A stretch of DNA of 64,000 nucleotides from Burkholderiales bacterium 70-64 (GTDB taxonomy: Bacteria; Pseudomonadota; Gammaproteobacteria; Burkholderiales; Burkholderiaceae_E). A program made the translations under genes and the position numbers. Positions within the stretch are counted from its first letter, which is position 1, and each line of letters starts with the position of its first letter. The stretch lies in the NCBI GenBank assembly GCA_001898645.1, contig MKUQ01000044.1, forward strand, positions 67,952-131,951. Direction: 5' to 3'. Below the pieces are notes generated by a model, which ran no database searches, was not told the DNA's origin, and was given only the letters and a program-made list of their open reading frames with translations. Positions 8,933-17,151 of this stretch are shown here, piece after piece.

Positions 8933-11242
8933 ATGAGCACCGACGAAACGAAACCCATCCATTTCAATCCTCTCGAGCTCGGCGGATGGCGCCTCGCGCA
9001 GGCCGCGACGGAGTACGCCGTCGACGCCTGGCAGCGCGGCGCGCTGTACGCCGACGTGATGCGCCGGCGCGGCAACCAGTACCAGGAGCACCTCCGCGAG
9101 GCGGTGCCGCACGTACTCGACTTCCCCTTCGAGCCGGTCATGTCGGGACGCGATCTCGAGCGGCCGGTCAACTACTGGCTGGTCCGCATCCTGCTCTCCG
9201 AGGACGTGACCACCGATCCGCACAAGCGGCCATTCGTGGTGCTCGATCCGCGGGCCGGACACGGGCCGGGCATCGGCGGCTTCAAGGCCGACAGCGAGGT
9301 CGGGGTCGCCCTGCGCGCCGGCCACCCCTGCTATTTCGTCGGGTTCCTGCCCGACCCGGTGCCGGGACAAACAGTCGAGGACGTGATGCGCGCCGAAGCG
9401 GCATTCCTGGAGCGCGTCATCGCTCTGCACCCGGAGAGCGAGGGCAAGCCGGTGGTGATCGGCAACTGCCAGGCAGGTTGGCAGGTCCTGATGACCGCCG
9501 CGATGCGGCCGGAGCTCTTCGGCCCGATCATCGTGCCCGGCACGCCGCTCTCGTACTGGGCCGGCTGGCGGGGCAAGAACCCGATGCGCTACGCCGGCGG
9601 GTTGCTCGGCGGGAGCTGGCTGACGGCGCTCACCAGCGACCTGGGCGCCGGCCGCTTCGACGGCGCGTGGCTGGTCGCGAACTTCGAGAACCTCAATCCC
9701 GCCAATACCCTGTGGACCAAGCAGTACGACCTGTACGCCAAGGTGGATACGGAGGCCGAGCGCTATCTCGGCTTCGAGCAGTACTGGGGCGGGTACGTCT
9801 TCCTGAGCGACGTCGAGATGCAGTGGCTCGTCGACAACCTGTTCGTCGGGAATCGCCTGGCGACGGCGGAACTGATCACCTCCGACGGCATCCGCCTGGA
9901 CCTGCGCAACATCCGCTCGCCCATCGTCGTGTTCTGCTCGATGGGCGACAACATCACGCCGCCGCCCCAGGCGCTCGGCTGGATCATCGACCTCTATCGC
10001 GACGACGCCGACGTAAAGGCGCACGGCCAGACCATCGTCTACGCCCTGCACGAGAGCGTCGGCCACCTCGGCATCTTCGTGTCGGGAAGCGTGGGACGCA
10101 AAGAGCACAAGGAGTTCGGCGAGAACATCGACTACATCGACGTGCTGCCGCCGGGCATCTACCACGCCAGGCTGGACGCGAAGACGGAGCACACCCTCAA
10201 CCCGGACCTCGTGGTGGGGGACTACGTGCTCGCGTTCGAAAAGAGCGGGGTCGAGGAGGTGCGCAAGATCGTCGCGCCGGATCCGGAGTCGGACCGGCGA
10301 TTCGCGGCGGCGGCCCGCATCTCCGAGATGAACCTGGGCCTGTACCGAACGTTCCTCCAGCCGCTGGTGCGCGCAGCCGTCACCCCCCACTGGGCGGAGT
10401 CGCTGCAGCGGCTGCATCCGTTGCGCCTGTCCTACGAGCTGATGTCTGACGCCAGTCCGCTGTCGGGTCCGATCGCCAAGGGCGCCGACAAAGTGCGCGA
10501 GAACCGCGCGCCGGCGAGCGCCGCCAATCCGTTTCTGCAGCTGCAGGAGATGTTCTCGCAGACCGTCGCGAGATCGCTCGACCAGTGGCGCATGATCCGC
10601 GACGACGCCTGCGAGAAGACCTTCGAGGCGATCTACGGCTCGCCCTGGATCCAGGCGCTCGCCGGGCTGAACGCCGATGACGGCGCCGCCCCCCGACCCC
10701 ATCCGGGGGTGACGCCCGAGCATCGGGAGTACGTCGCACGGGAAGTCGAAAGGCTGCGCGCCAGCCTGGCCGAGGGCGGCGCGGTCGAGGCCGGACTGCG
10801 GGCGATCGGCTTCATCACTCGCTCGCGCGGCGAGGTCGACGAGCGCGGGTTCAACATCCTCCGCAAGTTCCGCGAGGTCCATTGCTGCCGCATCCTTCCC
10901 CTTTCGGACTATAAGCAGATGGTTCGCCAGCAGGCGCTGCTCATGGACCTTGACGAAGATGCCGCAGTGGCTGCGATCCCTGCGCTGTTGGAACAGGCCG
11001 ATCCGGCCGACATTCGGGACGTGGCCGCGATCGTCGAAGAGGCGGTGGCGGCTTCGGCGGAGCAGACGCCGGAAGAACGGCAGCGCCTCGAACAGATGCA
11101 AGCGCTGTTCGAGGCGGCGGCGCGCAGCCCGAAGGAGGCGCGCGCATCGAGCGCCGGCGCCGTCGCCGGATCGGACCGGAGACGCAAGGCGCCGGCGGCT
11201 ATCACTAAGACTGCACAGCGAGGGCGTGGGACGCCTCGATGA
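8933..11242 (+). CDS. DUF3141 protein, PhaC-like alpha/beta hydrolase
   Basis: 769-residue protein of the DUF3141 family, related to class I poly(3-hydroxyalkanoate) synthases. The lipase-box-like G-N-C-Q-A-G-W sits at residues 177-183, with C179 as the likely nucleophile. A later block S-P-I-V-V-F-C-S-M-G-D-N-I-T-P-P carries the probable acid residue and an H-E-S-V-G-H-L-G block the His of the triad. The C-terminal ~130 residues are Ala/Glu-rich and probably helical. The family is common near phosphate acetyltransferase, phosphoketolase and thiolase genes, which agrees with this neighbourhood. Whether it makes polymer, depolymerises it or does something else is not established. Confidence 0.85.
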   Translation: MSTDETKPIHFNPLELGGWRLAQAATEYAVDAWQRGALYADVMRRRGNQYQEHLREAVPHVLDFPFEPVMSGRDLERPVNYWLVRILLSEDVTTDPHKRPFVVLDPRAGHGPGIGGFKADSEVGVALRAGHPCYFVGFLPDPVPGQTVEDVMRAEAAFLERVIALHPESEGKPVVIGNCQAGWQVLMTAAMRPELFGPIIVPGTPLSYWAGWRGKNPMRYAGGLLGGSWLTALTSDLGAGRFDGAWLVANFENLNPANTLWTKQYDLYAKVDTEAERYLGFEQYWGGYVFLSDVEMQWLVDNLFVGNRLATAELITSDGIRLDLRNIRSPIVVFCSMGDNITPPPQALGWIIDLYRDDADVKAHGQTIVYALHESVGHLGIFVSGSVGRKEHKEFGENIDYIDVLPPGIYHARLDAKTEHTLNPDLVVGDYVLAFEKSGVEEVRKIVAPDPESDRRFAAAARISEMNLGLYRTFLQPLVRAAVTPHWAESLQRLHPLRLSYELMSDASPLSGPIAKGADKVRENRAPASAANPFLQLQEMFSQTVARSLDQWRMIRDDACEKTFEAIYGSPWIQALAGLNADDGAAPRPHPGVTPEHREYVAREVERLRASLAEGGAVEAGLRAIGFITRSRGEVDERGFNILRKFREVHCCRILPLSDYKQMVRQQALLMDLDEDAAVAAIPALLEQADPADIRDVAAIVEEAVAASAEQTPEERQRLEQMQALFEAAARSPKEARASSAGAVAGSDRRRKAPAAITKTAQRGRGTPR

Positions 11243-11470
11243 GGCGGATCGAGATCACGTTCTGGCGCGCGCTCGAGCGATGGATCGGCGGCCTGGACAA
11301 AACGTACGGCTGCACAAGTGTCTCGGCATCAGCGGGCTGGCCCTCGCGATCACGCATTGGCTGTGGTCCGAGGGGCCAAAATGGGCTCGGGTGGCTGTGG
11401 CTAGAACGCCCGGAGCGCGGCCTGCGGCTCGTCCTGGGGTTCCGGAATGCTCAGCGCCCAATCAATCTCA
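11239..11470 (+). pseudogene. Ferric-reductase-like transmembrane protein remnant, multiple frameshifts
   Basis: The first codons (M-R-R-I-E-I-T-F-W) overlap the DUF3141 stop and resemble the start of ferredoxin-reductase/ferric-reductase-like transmembrane proteins. The sequence then jumps to the heme-binding helix region: I-G-G-L-D-K-T-Y-G in one frame, L-H-K-C-L-G-I-S-G-L-A-L-A-I-T-H-W-L-W in a second, and G-W-L-W-L-E-R-P-E-R-G back in the first. The N-terminal helices appear deleted and at least two frameshifts are needed to follow the homology. Everything after about 11470, including FAD and NAD domains, is missing. With the P1B-ATPase remnant this is the second decayed redox or metal gene flanking DUF3141. 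Confidence 0.7.
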
Positions 11471-11477
11471 CGAATTC

Positions 11478-11966
11478 TCACGAATAACGTCGATACACTG
11501 AAGTCGTTCCGTCGTGTTGAACAAGCAGGACTTCGTAAGCATCCTTTCGGCCGCCATACTCCGGGCCGTCCATGCCGGGTGAACCGATGGGCATGCCGGG
11601 CACCGCCAATCCGATTGCCTTCGGCTTCTCGCTCAGCAAACGTCGAATGTCGCCGGCGGGAACGTGTCCTTCGATCGCGTATCCCGCGACGACGGCGGTG
11701 TGGCAGGAGCCGAGTTTCTGCGGGATCCCGACTCGAGCCCGCGCATTTGTATTACCGCTATCGTTGACTGTCACGCGAAAGCCGTTGTCCTGCATGTGCC
11801 TCACCCAATCCTTGCAGCAGCCGCAGGTCGGGCTCTTCCAAACCTCGACCGACGGCATCGACGCCTGCGCGGCGACCCAGCCTGGGAAGCCAGTGACGAA
11901 CGCGCCGAGAGCGAGGGCCGGCATCGTGACGATCGCACGTCGAAACTTCTTCATTGGATGCTCCAC
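11478..11966 (-). CDS. DUF411 metal-binding exported protein
   Basis: 162-residue exported protein with a signal peptide (about residues 6-35, ending A-A-Q-A) followed by the DUF411 domain. The signature S-P-T-C-G-C-C-K-D-W puts three cysteines at 48, 50 and 51; further conserved features are S-C-H-T and the M-P-I-G-S-P-G-M segment rich in Met. DUF411 proteins are found in copper- and silver-resistance loci and are thought to bind copper in the periplasm. An alternative start, M-K-K-F at 11954, gives a cleaner signal peptide. It lies about 70 bp downstream of the HMA protein gene on the same strand. Confidence 0.85.
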   Translation of the reverse strand: MEHPMKKFRRAIVTMPALALGAFVTGFPGWVAAQASMPSVEVWKSPTCGCCKDWVRHMQDNGFRVTVNDSGNTNARARVGIPQKLGSCHTAVVAGYAIEGHVPAGDIRRLLSEKPKAIGLAVPGMPIGSPGMDGPEYGGRKDAYEVLLVQHDGTTSVYRRYS

Positions 11967-12034
11967 ACAAGCCGAGGTCGAGAGGAGGCGGCAGGGCGCG
12001 AATTGCGATGGCGCGCGATTTTCCGATCCGCGGG

Positions 12035-12310
12035 TCAGCTACAGCAGCATCCGCCTCGTGCGCCTTTCGACTGCGTCGTTGCGGCCGAGGAAGCAGGCGC
12101 GCCTGCAAGTCGCGACGGATAGCCGGCGTCGGTCAAAGCATTGATGAGCGCGCTGGCCGAAGGGCCGAACGTTCCCTCTACGCGCGCACGACCGGCCCCG
12201 AGGTCGACAGCTACTGTTGCAACGCCCTCGATGGACTCGAGCGCACGTCTGACCCGGGTGACGCACGAGTTGCACGTCATTCCGTCGACAGTGAGTTCTA
12301 CCGTGTTCAT
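12035..12310 (-). CDS. HMA-domain copper-chaperone-like protein with Cys-rich tail
   Basis: 91-residue single heavy-metal-associated domain protein. The metal site G-M-T-C-N-S-C lies at residues 10-16, and the ferredoxin-like fold is complete (I-N-A-L-T-D-A-G-Y-P-S). An extra C-terminal G-G-C-C-C-S adds three cysteines and could form a second soft-metal site. The start at ATG 12310 is preferred over an upstream ATG at 12331 because GGGAG lies seven bases before it. It is grouped with the DUF411 gene and is probably a cytosolic copper or other soft-metal carrier. Confidence 0.85.
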   Translation of the reverse strand: MNTVELTVDGMTCNSCVTRVRRALESIEGVATVAVDLGAGRARVEGTFGPSASALINALTDAGYPSRLAGAPASSAATTQSKGARGGCCCS

Positions 12311-12403
12311 GAAATCACTCCCTTGATTCAAGCGTTTGTACCCGTCGTGCTCGACGTTCTGATACGTATTCGACCTGTCCGCCTGGTTCCGCGATAGCGC
12401 AAC

Positions 12404-12814
12404 TCATTGCTGTTTGTGGAATTTGCGGTGATCGTGCAGTGGCGGCCTGTCGGGTGGTGCGCGGTCCACGCCCGCTTCAGCCCGCGCGCAAGGTGTAAGC
12501 CACCTTGGCGCAGCGCCGCGTTCGACGCCATGATCGTGCTGCGACCTGGCTCTCGTACACTCAACCGAAGCACGGGCACGGGCGGCGGAGCGGGCAGCGG
12601 AATCTGCCAACGGTTGCTCCTGCTCCGAAACGTCGCCGAGCCGAGCCACCCGATGTGGCAGCGTCGACGCCGCGTCGCCGTTTTCGGCAGCAATCTCGAA
12701 AACCGCGGGAACACTTCGCTCGATGCTCGAAAAGCCGGGAACACTCTGCGCAGTCGCAGACGTTGTGCTCGCTGTCAGGACGATCGCGGCGATGGTTAAC
12801 ATACTCAAGAACAT
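12404..12814 (-). CDS. Putative secreted protein of unknown function
   Basis: 136-residue frame that I do not recognise. It begins with a convincing signal peptide (M-F-L-S-M-L-T-I-A-A-I-V-L-T-A-S..A-T-A-Q, cleavage near residue 22) and has a strong AGGAGG-type ribosome-binding site just upstream of ATG 12814, which argues for real translation. The remainder is Ala/Arg-rich with several His near the C-terminus (H-D-H-G; P-L-H-D-H-R-K-F-H). Composition of the distal half is close to that of out-of-frame GC-rich DNA, so a frameshift within the gene is possible. It sits between the HMA gene and the glucoamylase gene, on the same strand. Confidence 0.45.
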   Translation of the reverse strand: MFLSMLTIAAIVLTASTTSATAQSVPGFSSIERSVPAVFEIAAENGDAASTLPHRVARLGDVSEQEQPLADSAARSAARARASVECTRARSQHDHGVERGAAPRWLTPCARAEAGVDRAPPDRPPLHDHRKFHKQQ

Positions 12815-12935
12815 TCCGACTCCCTCCTTGCGACGTTTCCATTTCTTTGCCGCACACGCATCACTCTATGCGTGCCCTGCCAACGGGAACCGGTCAGGGA
12901 GGTTACATTTCGTTCATGTTGCTTGCATGCGCGCG

Positions 12936-14246
12936 CTACAGCCACCCGTTCCGAAACCCGGCCCGTCGAAGTCCAGTCACGACGTATCGGCACGAGCGCA
13001 TCAACCGCCAGAGAAGCTCGGAACGGTAGTTCTCGCACATCAATACGACCGGCCCCAGATTGATGCCGAAGTGGTACGGCGAGGTCCAGCCGATTCCGCC
13101 CTCGACGTCATCGGAAAAGGTCAGATTGAAGCTGCAGCGAAAGCAATACTGGCCCGTTACCTGCGGGTACACGTCCTGGAAATTGCGGACCGCCGACAGA
13201 ACGATGTCGGGGGCGAACGGTAACGAGGCAACGATTGCCCACGGCGCAACGGTGCCGTCGTCCGGTCCGTACGGCGCGCCGCGAGCGACGTAATCGAAGA
13301 ACGAGCGCTCGATGCCGTCGATGCGTCGTGTCGTCCAGCCGGGGCCGTCGCTCGCGGTGATACCCCAGAAATCCTTGCCGTAGCCGGCGAACGCAAGCGG
13401 ATTGCGTATCGCGTACTCGCGCTGCACCTGCGTCGCACGGCGGCTGTTCTCGAAGTAGTCGATCCCCTTCTCATGCACGAAGGAGTCCTGAATGCCTCGA
13501 AAATCCAGCCAGACGTGCGAGTACTGGTGCATGAAGAGCGAACCGCCGTAGATGAACTCGCACCCGTAGATCGTCTTCCAGCGGTAGGTCGAAAGCCACG
13601 CAGCGTAGCTCTCGGCGGGCAGAGGATGCGTCGGCGAGCCCAGGCCCAGGACGTACAGCAGCAACGATTCGTCGTAGCCTTCCCAGCGGTACGGCAGGAA
13701 ACCGCCCTCGGGCGTCCATCCATGCGTGACCGTCGCGCCGCCGTTGCATGCCCAGGTCCATTGCGCACGCCGATAGAGCGCGTCGGCGAGCCGACGTAGC
13801 TCGTCCTCCTCTTCGCACTCGCCATCGAAGAACGCCGCGGCAGTCAGCACTCCTGCAAGCAGAAAGGCGGTGTCTACGGTCGACAACTCGCAGCGGCCCG
13901 CCCTGCGGCCGGTCGACATGTCGATGAAGTGATAGTAAAAGCCCTTGTATCCGGTCGCGTCGGGTTCCGGTCCCTGCGGGCTGTCACGCAAGAACCTCAG
14001 CAGCGCCAGTGTTCGCTCAACGGCATCGGCACGAGTCATCCAGCCGCGCGTGACACCCACCGCATAGGTCGCCAGCCCAAAACCGGTGGCAGCGATGCTT
14101 GCCGTCGACCCGGGATGCGAGGTGTCCGCGACGAGCCCGTTCGCTGGGCTGGTTTCCTGCAGGAAGTACTCGAACGCATGTCGTTGCAGCGAATCGAGCC
14201 GCGTCTCGCCGAAGTCACGAAGCGGCAGGTCGTGCGATGCGGGCAT
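12936..14246 (-). CDS. Glucoamylase-like (GH144, PF10091-type) protein
   Basis: 436-residue (alpha/alpha)6-barrel-type protein of the glucoamylase (PF10091) family, which includes GH144 endo-beta-1,2-glucanases. Recognisable blocks are the N-terminal L-D-S-L-Q-R-H-A-F-E-Y-F, then A-A-T-G-F-G-L-A near residue 53, G-F-Y-Y-H-F-I-D, G-G-S-L-F-M-H-Q-Y-S-H with W-L-D-F-R-G-I, and the C-terminal W-T-S-P-Y-H-F-G-I-N-L-G-P. No signal peptide is seen, so it may act in the cytoplasm. Length fits the core domain. Its presence among copper-type small proteins is not explained by any known pathway. Confidence 0.85.
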   Translation of the reverse strand: MPASHDLPLRDFGETRLDSLQRHAFEYFLQETSPANGLVADTSHPGSTASIAATGFGLATYAVGVTRGWMTRADAVERTLALLRFLRDSPQGPEPDATGYKGFYYHFIDMSTGRRAGRCELSTVDTAFLLAGVLTAAAFFDGECEEEDELRRLADALYRRAQWTWACNGGATVTHGWTPEGGFLPYRWEGYDESLLLYVLGLGSPTHPLPAESYAAWLSTYRWKTIYGCEFIYGGSLFMHQYSHVWLDFRGIQDSFVHEKGIDYFENSRRATQVQREYAIRNPLAFAGYGKDFWGITASDGPGWTTRRIDGIERSFFDYVARGAPYGPDDGTVAPWAIVASLPFAPDIVLSAVRNFQDVYPQVTGQYCFRCSFNLTFSDDVEGGIGWTSPYHFGINLGPVVLMCENYRSELLWRLMRSCRYVVTGLRRAGFRNGWL

Positions 14247-14256
14247 ACGTGTTTGG

Positions 14257-14400
14257 TTAGACAGAAGCCGAAGGCGACTCCACCCCGGCGCTCTCCCTTC
14301 GAACGCGCTCGAGCAGGTAGTGCATCTCGCCGTACAGGTCGTCGCCGGCGACGACCTGCGCGCCGGCGTTGAGCAACTCCATCACGGTGCTCCCGCTCAT
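14257..14400 (-). CDS. Small ORF translationally coupled to the Met-rich protein gene
   Basis: 47-codon ORF whose ATG (14398-14400) overlaps the TGA of the upstream Met-rich gene as ATGA, so it could be read by re-initiation. The peptide (start M-S-G-S-T-V-M-E-L-L-N-A-G-A-Q-V-V) has two predicted short helices and no membrane segment. I know no matching family. The coupling and the sensible amino-acid composition are the only evidence; it may be a chance frame. Confidence 0.4.
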   Translation of the reverse strand: MSGSTVMELLNAGAQVVAGDDLYGEMHYLLERVRRESAGVESPSASV

Positions 14401-15107
14401 CGGGCCGGCATTGAAGGACCCGCGCCGGGTTGGTCCGGTCGGCTGCGCATCATCTGCTCCATCATCATCTGCATCATGTCGAGCCGGCGCTCCATGCGTT
14501 GCAGGTCGGCGGAATCGGGCGCTCCGCTCGACCCGCGGCCCATCATGCCCGGGCCGCCCATCATGCCCGGGCCCATCATGCCCGGGCCCATCATGCCCGG
14601 GCCCATCATTCCCGGGCCCATCATGCCTGGGCACATCATCCCGGAGCCCATCATCCCGCTCATCATCCCCGGTCCCATCATCCCCGGGCCCATCGCGCCG
14701 GGACCCATCATCCCGCCCTCCATTGCCGGATGGCCGCCCATCATCATGCTGCGACCCAACATCATGTTGGCCTGCATCGTTCGCATGTGATCGGCAAGTG
14801 CCGCGCGGCGTTCCTCATCGGTCTTCGCTGAGGCGACGCGTTCCAGTTGCGACTGCATCCGACGCACGTTTTCCTGCATCTTCTCGACCGTAGTGTCCGT
14901 CTCCTGCGTCGCATTCGCACTGGCTGGCGGCATCGATCCCGCGCCCGCTTGCGGATGGTGCTCCTCGACGGCGCCTGCGGGCGAGGCGGCGAATGCGAGT
15001 ACGAGCAATGCACTCGCTAAAAACGGACGCAGAACCGCCTCGTTGCCACGCGCAGTTGGTGCAGCGGTAGGCAAAGCGGGCCTAGACAATTTGTCGGTGG
15101 GCTTCAT
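14397..15107 (-). CDS. Exported Met-Gly-Pro repeat protein, putative copper-binding
   Basis: 236-residue protein. A long N-region ends in a hydrophobic segment (about residues 28-46, L-A-S-A-L-L-V-L-A-F-A-A-S-P-A-G-A) that looks like a signal peptide or anchor. A helical heptad-like region (V-E-K-M-Q-E-N-V-R-R-M-Q-S-Q-L) follows. Then come about 70 residues dominated by G-P-G-M-M pentads, with M-M-S-G-M-M-G-S-G-M-M variants, and a final Met-rich helix (M-E-R-R-L-D-M-M-Q-M-M-M-E-Q-M-M). Over 40 Met residues in the distal half make Cu(I)/Ag(I) binding through thioethers likely. No established family was recognised. The DUF411 and HMA genes downstream support a copper-handling context. Confidence 0.75.
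   Translation of the reverse strand: MKPTDKLSRPALPTAAPTARGNEAVLRPFLASALLVLAFAASPAGAVEEHHPQAGAGSMPPASANATQETDTTVEKMQENVRRMQSQLERVASAKTDEERRAALADHMRTMQANMMLGRSMMMGGHPAMEGGMMGPGAMGPGMMGPGMMSGMMGSGMMCPGMMGPGMMGPGMMGPGMMGPGMMGGPGMMGRGSSGAPDSADLQRMERRLDMMQMMMEQMMRSRPDQPGAGPSMPAR
14540..14715. repeat. Tandem 15-bp repeats encoding Gly-Pro-Gly-Met-Met
   Basis: A run of near-identical 15-bp units of the form CCCGGGCCCATCATG (plus-strand reading) with single-base variants (ATT for ATG, CCTGGGCAC for CCCGGGCCC). Because each unit is 15 bp, gain or loss of units keeps the reading frame and would change only the length of the Met-rich segment of the 14397-15107 gene. The GGGCCC cores are also self-complementary and likely form hairpins. 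Confidence 0.8.
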
Positions 15108-15659
15108 CGCAGTTCTCCTTCGGAAGGATGTGAGTCATGACAAGAGTCGGTCTCCGACGCTTGTTCCAGCACTAGCTCAGCTGCACCTGCACGAGCATTG
15201 TTGGCTCTGTGCCTTGCGTTGAAGAGGTCGATGGCGCAACAGTCTCCCTGCTGCCATCCACGATGCAGGGATCGGCGAGTTCGCGCAGCTTAGCGAGTGG
15301 AAACCAAACGAACGCGTTTCGATGCTCAGCAGAGCTGCGAAGGAGGGTAAGCGGATCTACATCTCGGCCTCTCGAGCTCGTGTCTTCCTGCTAGACACCC
15401 CACGGCGAACACGCCGAAGCGCCGTTGCCGCAAACGCGCGGCCTTCCCAACGAAGGCCCATAATAGGGGGACGTGGATGACGAGAGGCTTACGCGCTAAT
15501 TACATTCACCCAAAGCGACAAGAGCAAGACACGCGCTGGGACATAACGCCTCGCCCTATCAAGTCGGCATTGACCACGAGCGTTCATCGACATACCTTCA
15601 CTGCAATCACCGCGGAGTCTGCAGTAGTACGAACCGCGTTAATCTACTTGTCGCCTCGT
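15108..15659. other. Non-coding stretch, no supported gene
   Basis: About 550 bp upstream of the Met-rich gene and downstream of the transposase remnant. The short frames here (for example 15477-15695 on the plus strand) lack a good ribosome-binding site and family resemblance. A TTACATTCACCC string at about 15500 loosely resembles the TTACAT boxes at 7118 and 12903. Otherwise I see nothing. Confidence 0.5.
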
Positions 15660-15926
15660 TCATGCTGCTTGGGCGGATTTCCCGCTGCAGGCTGATTGCG
15701 CCGTGACGACATCGTCGCGCTCTGGGTTCAAAGTCACCACGCCCACCGGCGTCCAGTTGCGGGTCTCACCTGACCCGTGTCGCGGGTTGCGCGCGCGGGC
15801 CTCGCGATACAGTTGGTGGCGCGCCGCACGGATCGTCGCGTCTTCACCCGCATCGCGCTAAGCGGGGCTGACATAGCGGACGCCGCTGTGATGGTACTCG
15901 TGGTTGTTGTACCAGTGCACTGAAAC
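15660..15926 (-). pseudogene. IS3-family transposase orfB C-terminal remnant
   Basis: The minus-strand frame reads V-H-W-Y-N-N-H-E-Y-H-H-S-G-V-R-Y-V-S-P-A, then an in-frame stop, then R-D-A-G-E-D-A-T-I-R-A-A-R-H-Q-L-Y-R-E-A-R, N-W-T-P-V-G and L-N-P-E-R-D to a stop at 15660. This is the end of the integrase core and the C-terminal tail of IS3-family (IS407/IS1404-like) transposases. The catalytic DDE upstream part is missing and the internal stop shows decay. The junction near 15926 is not followed by any related sequence. Confidence 0.75.
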
Positions 15927-16307
15927 GGGCCGCCCAGCAACGCGCGGCGTGCAGATCTATAAAGCCCCGGCTCAGGAATTCCGGCCGGCATTTGGCGGTT
16001 CGAAACAATGTTTTGCGAAGGCGTTGCCGTCGCTCACGCGAGGTCGCGAATACGACGGCCTCACGCCAATCCAGTCGTTTCCAATCTGTAGATGAGTCTG
16101 AATCTGTTAGCTCGGAGCCGGTGTTGATGTGTGCAGCCGCCGGCCGGTGGGTAGGCGGTGGGCAACGCGTGAGCGTTGTCCACGGGCTATCCACGGGGAA
16201 CGCGTAAGCGTTCAGGCGGGAACCCGGCGTCAGCCGGGCTGTGCACATCTGCACGGGCTCTTGGGCTCGAGTCAAGCGGCGGTTCGGGCGAGCCGTCGGT
16301 TGATGGA
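15927..16307. other. Non-coding junction sequence between transposase remnants
   Basis: About 380 bp with no recognisable gene. It contains a pair of similar strings (GTTGTCCACGGGCTATCCACGGGGAACGC region, 16168-16203; a CGCGTGAGCG and CGCGTAAGCG pair) of the kind found just outside or inside IS ends. No clear inverted repeat or target duplication could be matched. Confidence 0.4.
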
Positions 16308-16547
16308 TTAAAACAATGCCGACCGTGCCTTTTGCAGCTGGTCGGCGGCCTCATTGTCGCTCATGACCCGCGCCTGGACTTGCAGGGCTTGCAGGGTCGT
16401 CTCGGGGCGCAGATTGCGACAGGCCGGGCTCATGCTGGCGAGCTTCTCGAGCGGCGTTTGCACGAGGTGTTGGGGGTACCGCTTGACGACCTTGCCTTTG
16501 GCGTCGGTGCGCTCCTCGGCGAACAGGCACGGGCGGTGCAGATTCAG
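16308..16547 (-). pseudogene. Integrase-core (rve) transposase C-terminal fragment
   Basis: A minus frame from about 16547 to the TAA at 16308 reads N-L-H-R-P-C-L-F-A-E-E-R-T-D-A-K-G-K, Q-H-L-V-Q-T-P-L-E-K-L and D-N-E-A-A-D-Q-L-Q-K-A-R-S-A-L-F. It matches the C-terminal end of a common rve-type transposase with the V-N-L-H-R-P-C-L-F-A landmark. The DDE catalytic part is absent. It abuts the LysR fragment head to head at about 16547, so the element's other side was lost together with the first half of that LysR gene. Confidence 0.72.
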
Positions 16548-17102
16548 GTAAACATCCGGCTCTCCGAAGTACCGCTGACCGAACTCGTGCAGGGGCTGAA
16601 CGCGGATCTGTTCGACGCCGGCTTTGCAATGATCGATGAAGTGGAGGACGGGATCGTTGCCCAGCCGTTGTGGGCCGACCCCTTGGTAGTGGCCCTGCCC
16701 GCACGGCACCCACTTTTAGCCTTCAAGGAGGTGCCGCTGCAGGAAGTGTTGAGCTATCCGCTGGTACTTTGCGATCCACGAACATGCCAAGGTTGCTGTC
16801 GGCAGCGCGAACGACTGTTCCGCTCTGTCGATGTTCAACCGATTGTGGCCGAGTACGCCGCTTCTCACGGGCTGATGCTGACGCTGGTGGCCGCAGGGTA
16901 CGGGCTAGGTTTTTCCACCGCCGCGCACTTGGCAACTTGCCAGCCGGCGGATGTTGTTGTCCGCCCGTTGGCCGGTCAGAGCGCATCGCTAACCACCTAT
17001 CTGTTACGAACCGAGGTTGGCATGACGGAGCCGCTGCAGCGGTTCATCGAACGCGCCGAACGTGTATGCCGTCAGGACGCAAACGCCTCACGCGCGATTT
17101 GA
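16548..17102 (+). pseudogene. LysR-family regulator, C-terminal fragment
   Basis: From V-N-I-R-L-S-E-V-P-L onward the frame encodes the effector-binding domain of a LysR regulator to a natural stop. It includes the unusual C-D-P-R-T-C-Q-G-C-C motif and the S-H-G-L-M-L-T-L-V-A-A-G-Y-G segment. It aligns without gaps to residues 119-303 of the intact LysR at 34951-35862. The helix-turn-helix half is missing, replaced by a transposase fragment. The frame happens to stay open upstream to 16176, which creates a chimeric 308-codon ORF that is unlikely to be functional. Confidence 0.82.
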
Positions 17103-17151
17103 CGCGGATCTGTTGGAGGGTGCGCGGCTAGGTTTTTTCGGATTGCGCGAT

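Noticed and set aside
8828..11101. 757-codon minus-strand ORF opposite DUF3141
   Set aside because: Long open antisense frame caused by GC-rich codon usage of the plus-strand DUF3141 gene; composition (Arg/Val/His-rich) is typical of shadow frames.
15477..15695. 72-codon plus-strand ORF
   Set aside because: Starts without a ribosome site in sequence that otherwise holds IS debris; no recognisable family.
16176..17102. 308-codon ORF as an intact LysR-like protein
   Set aside because: The first ~124 codons are antisense to a transposase fragment; only the C-terminal effector domain is LysR.
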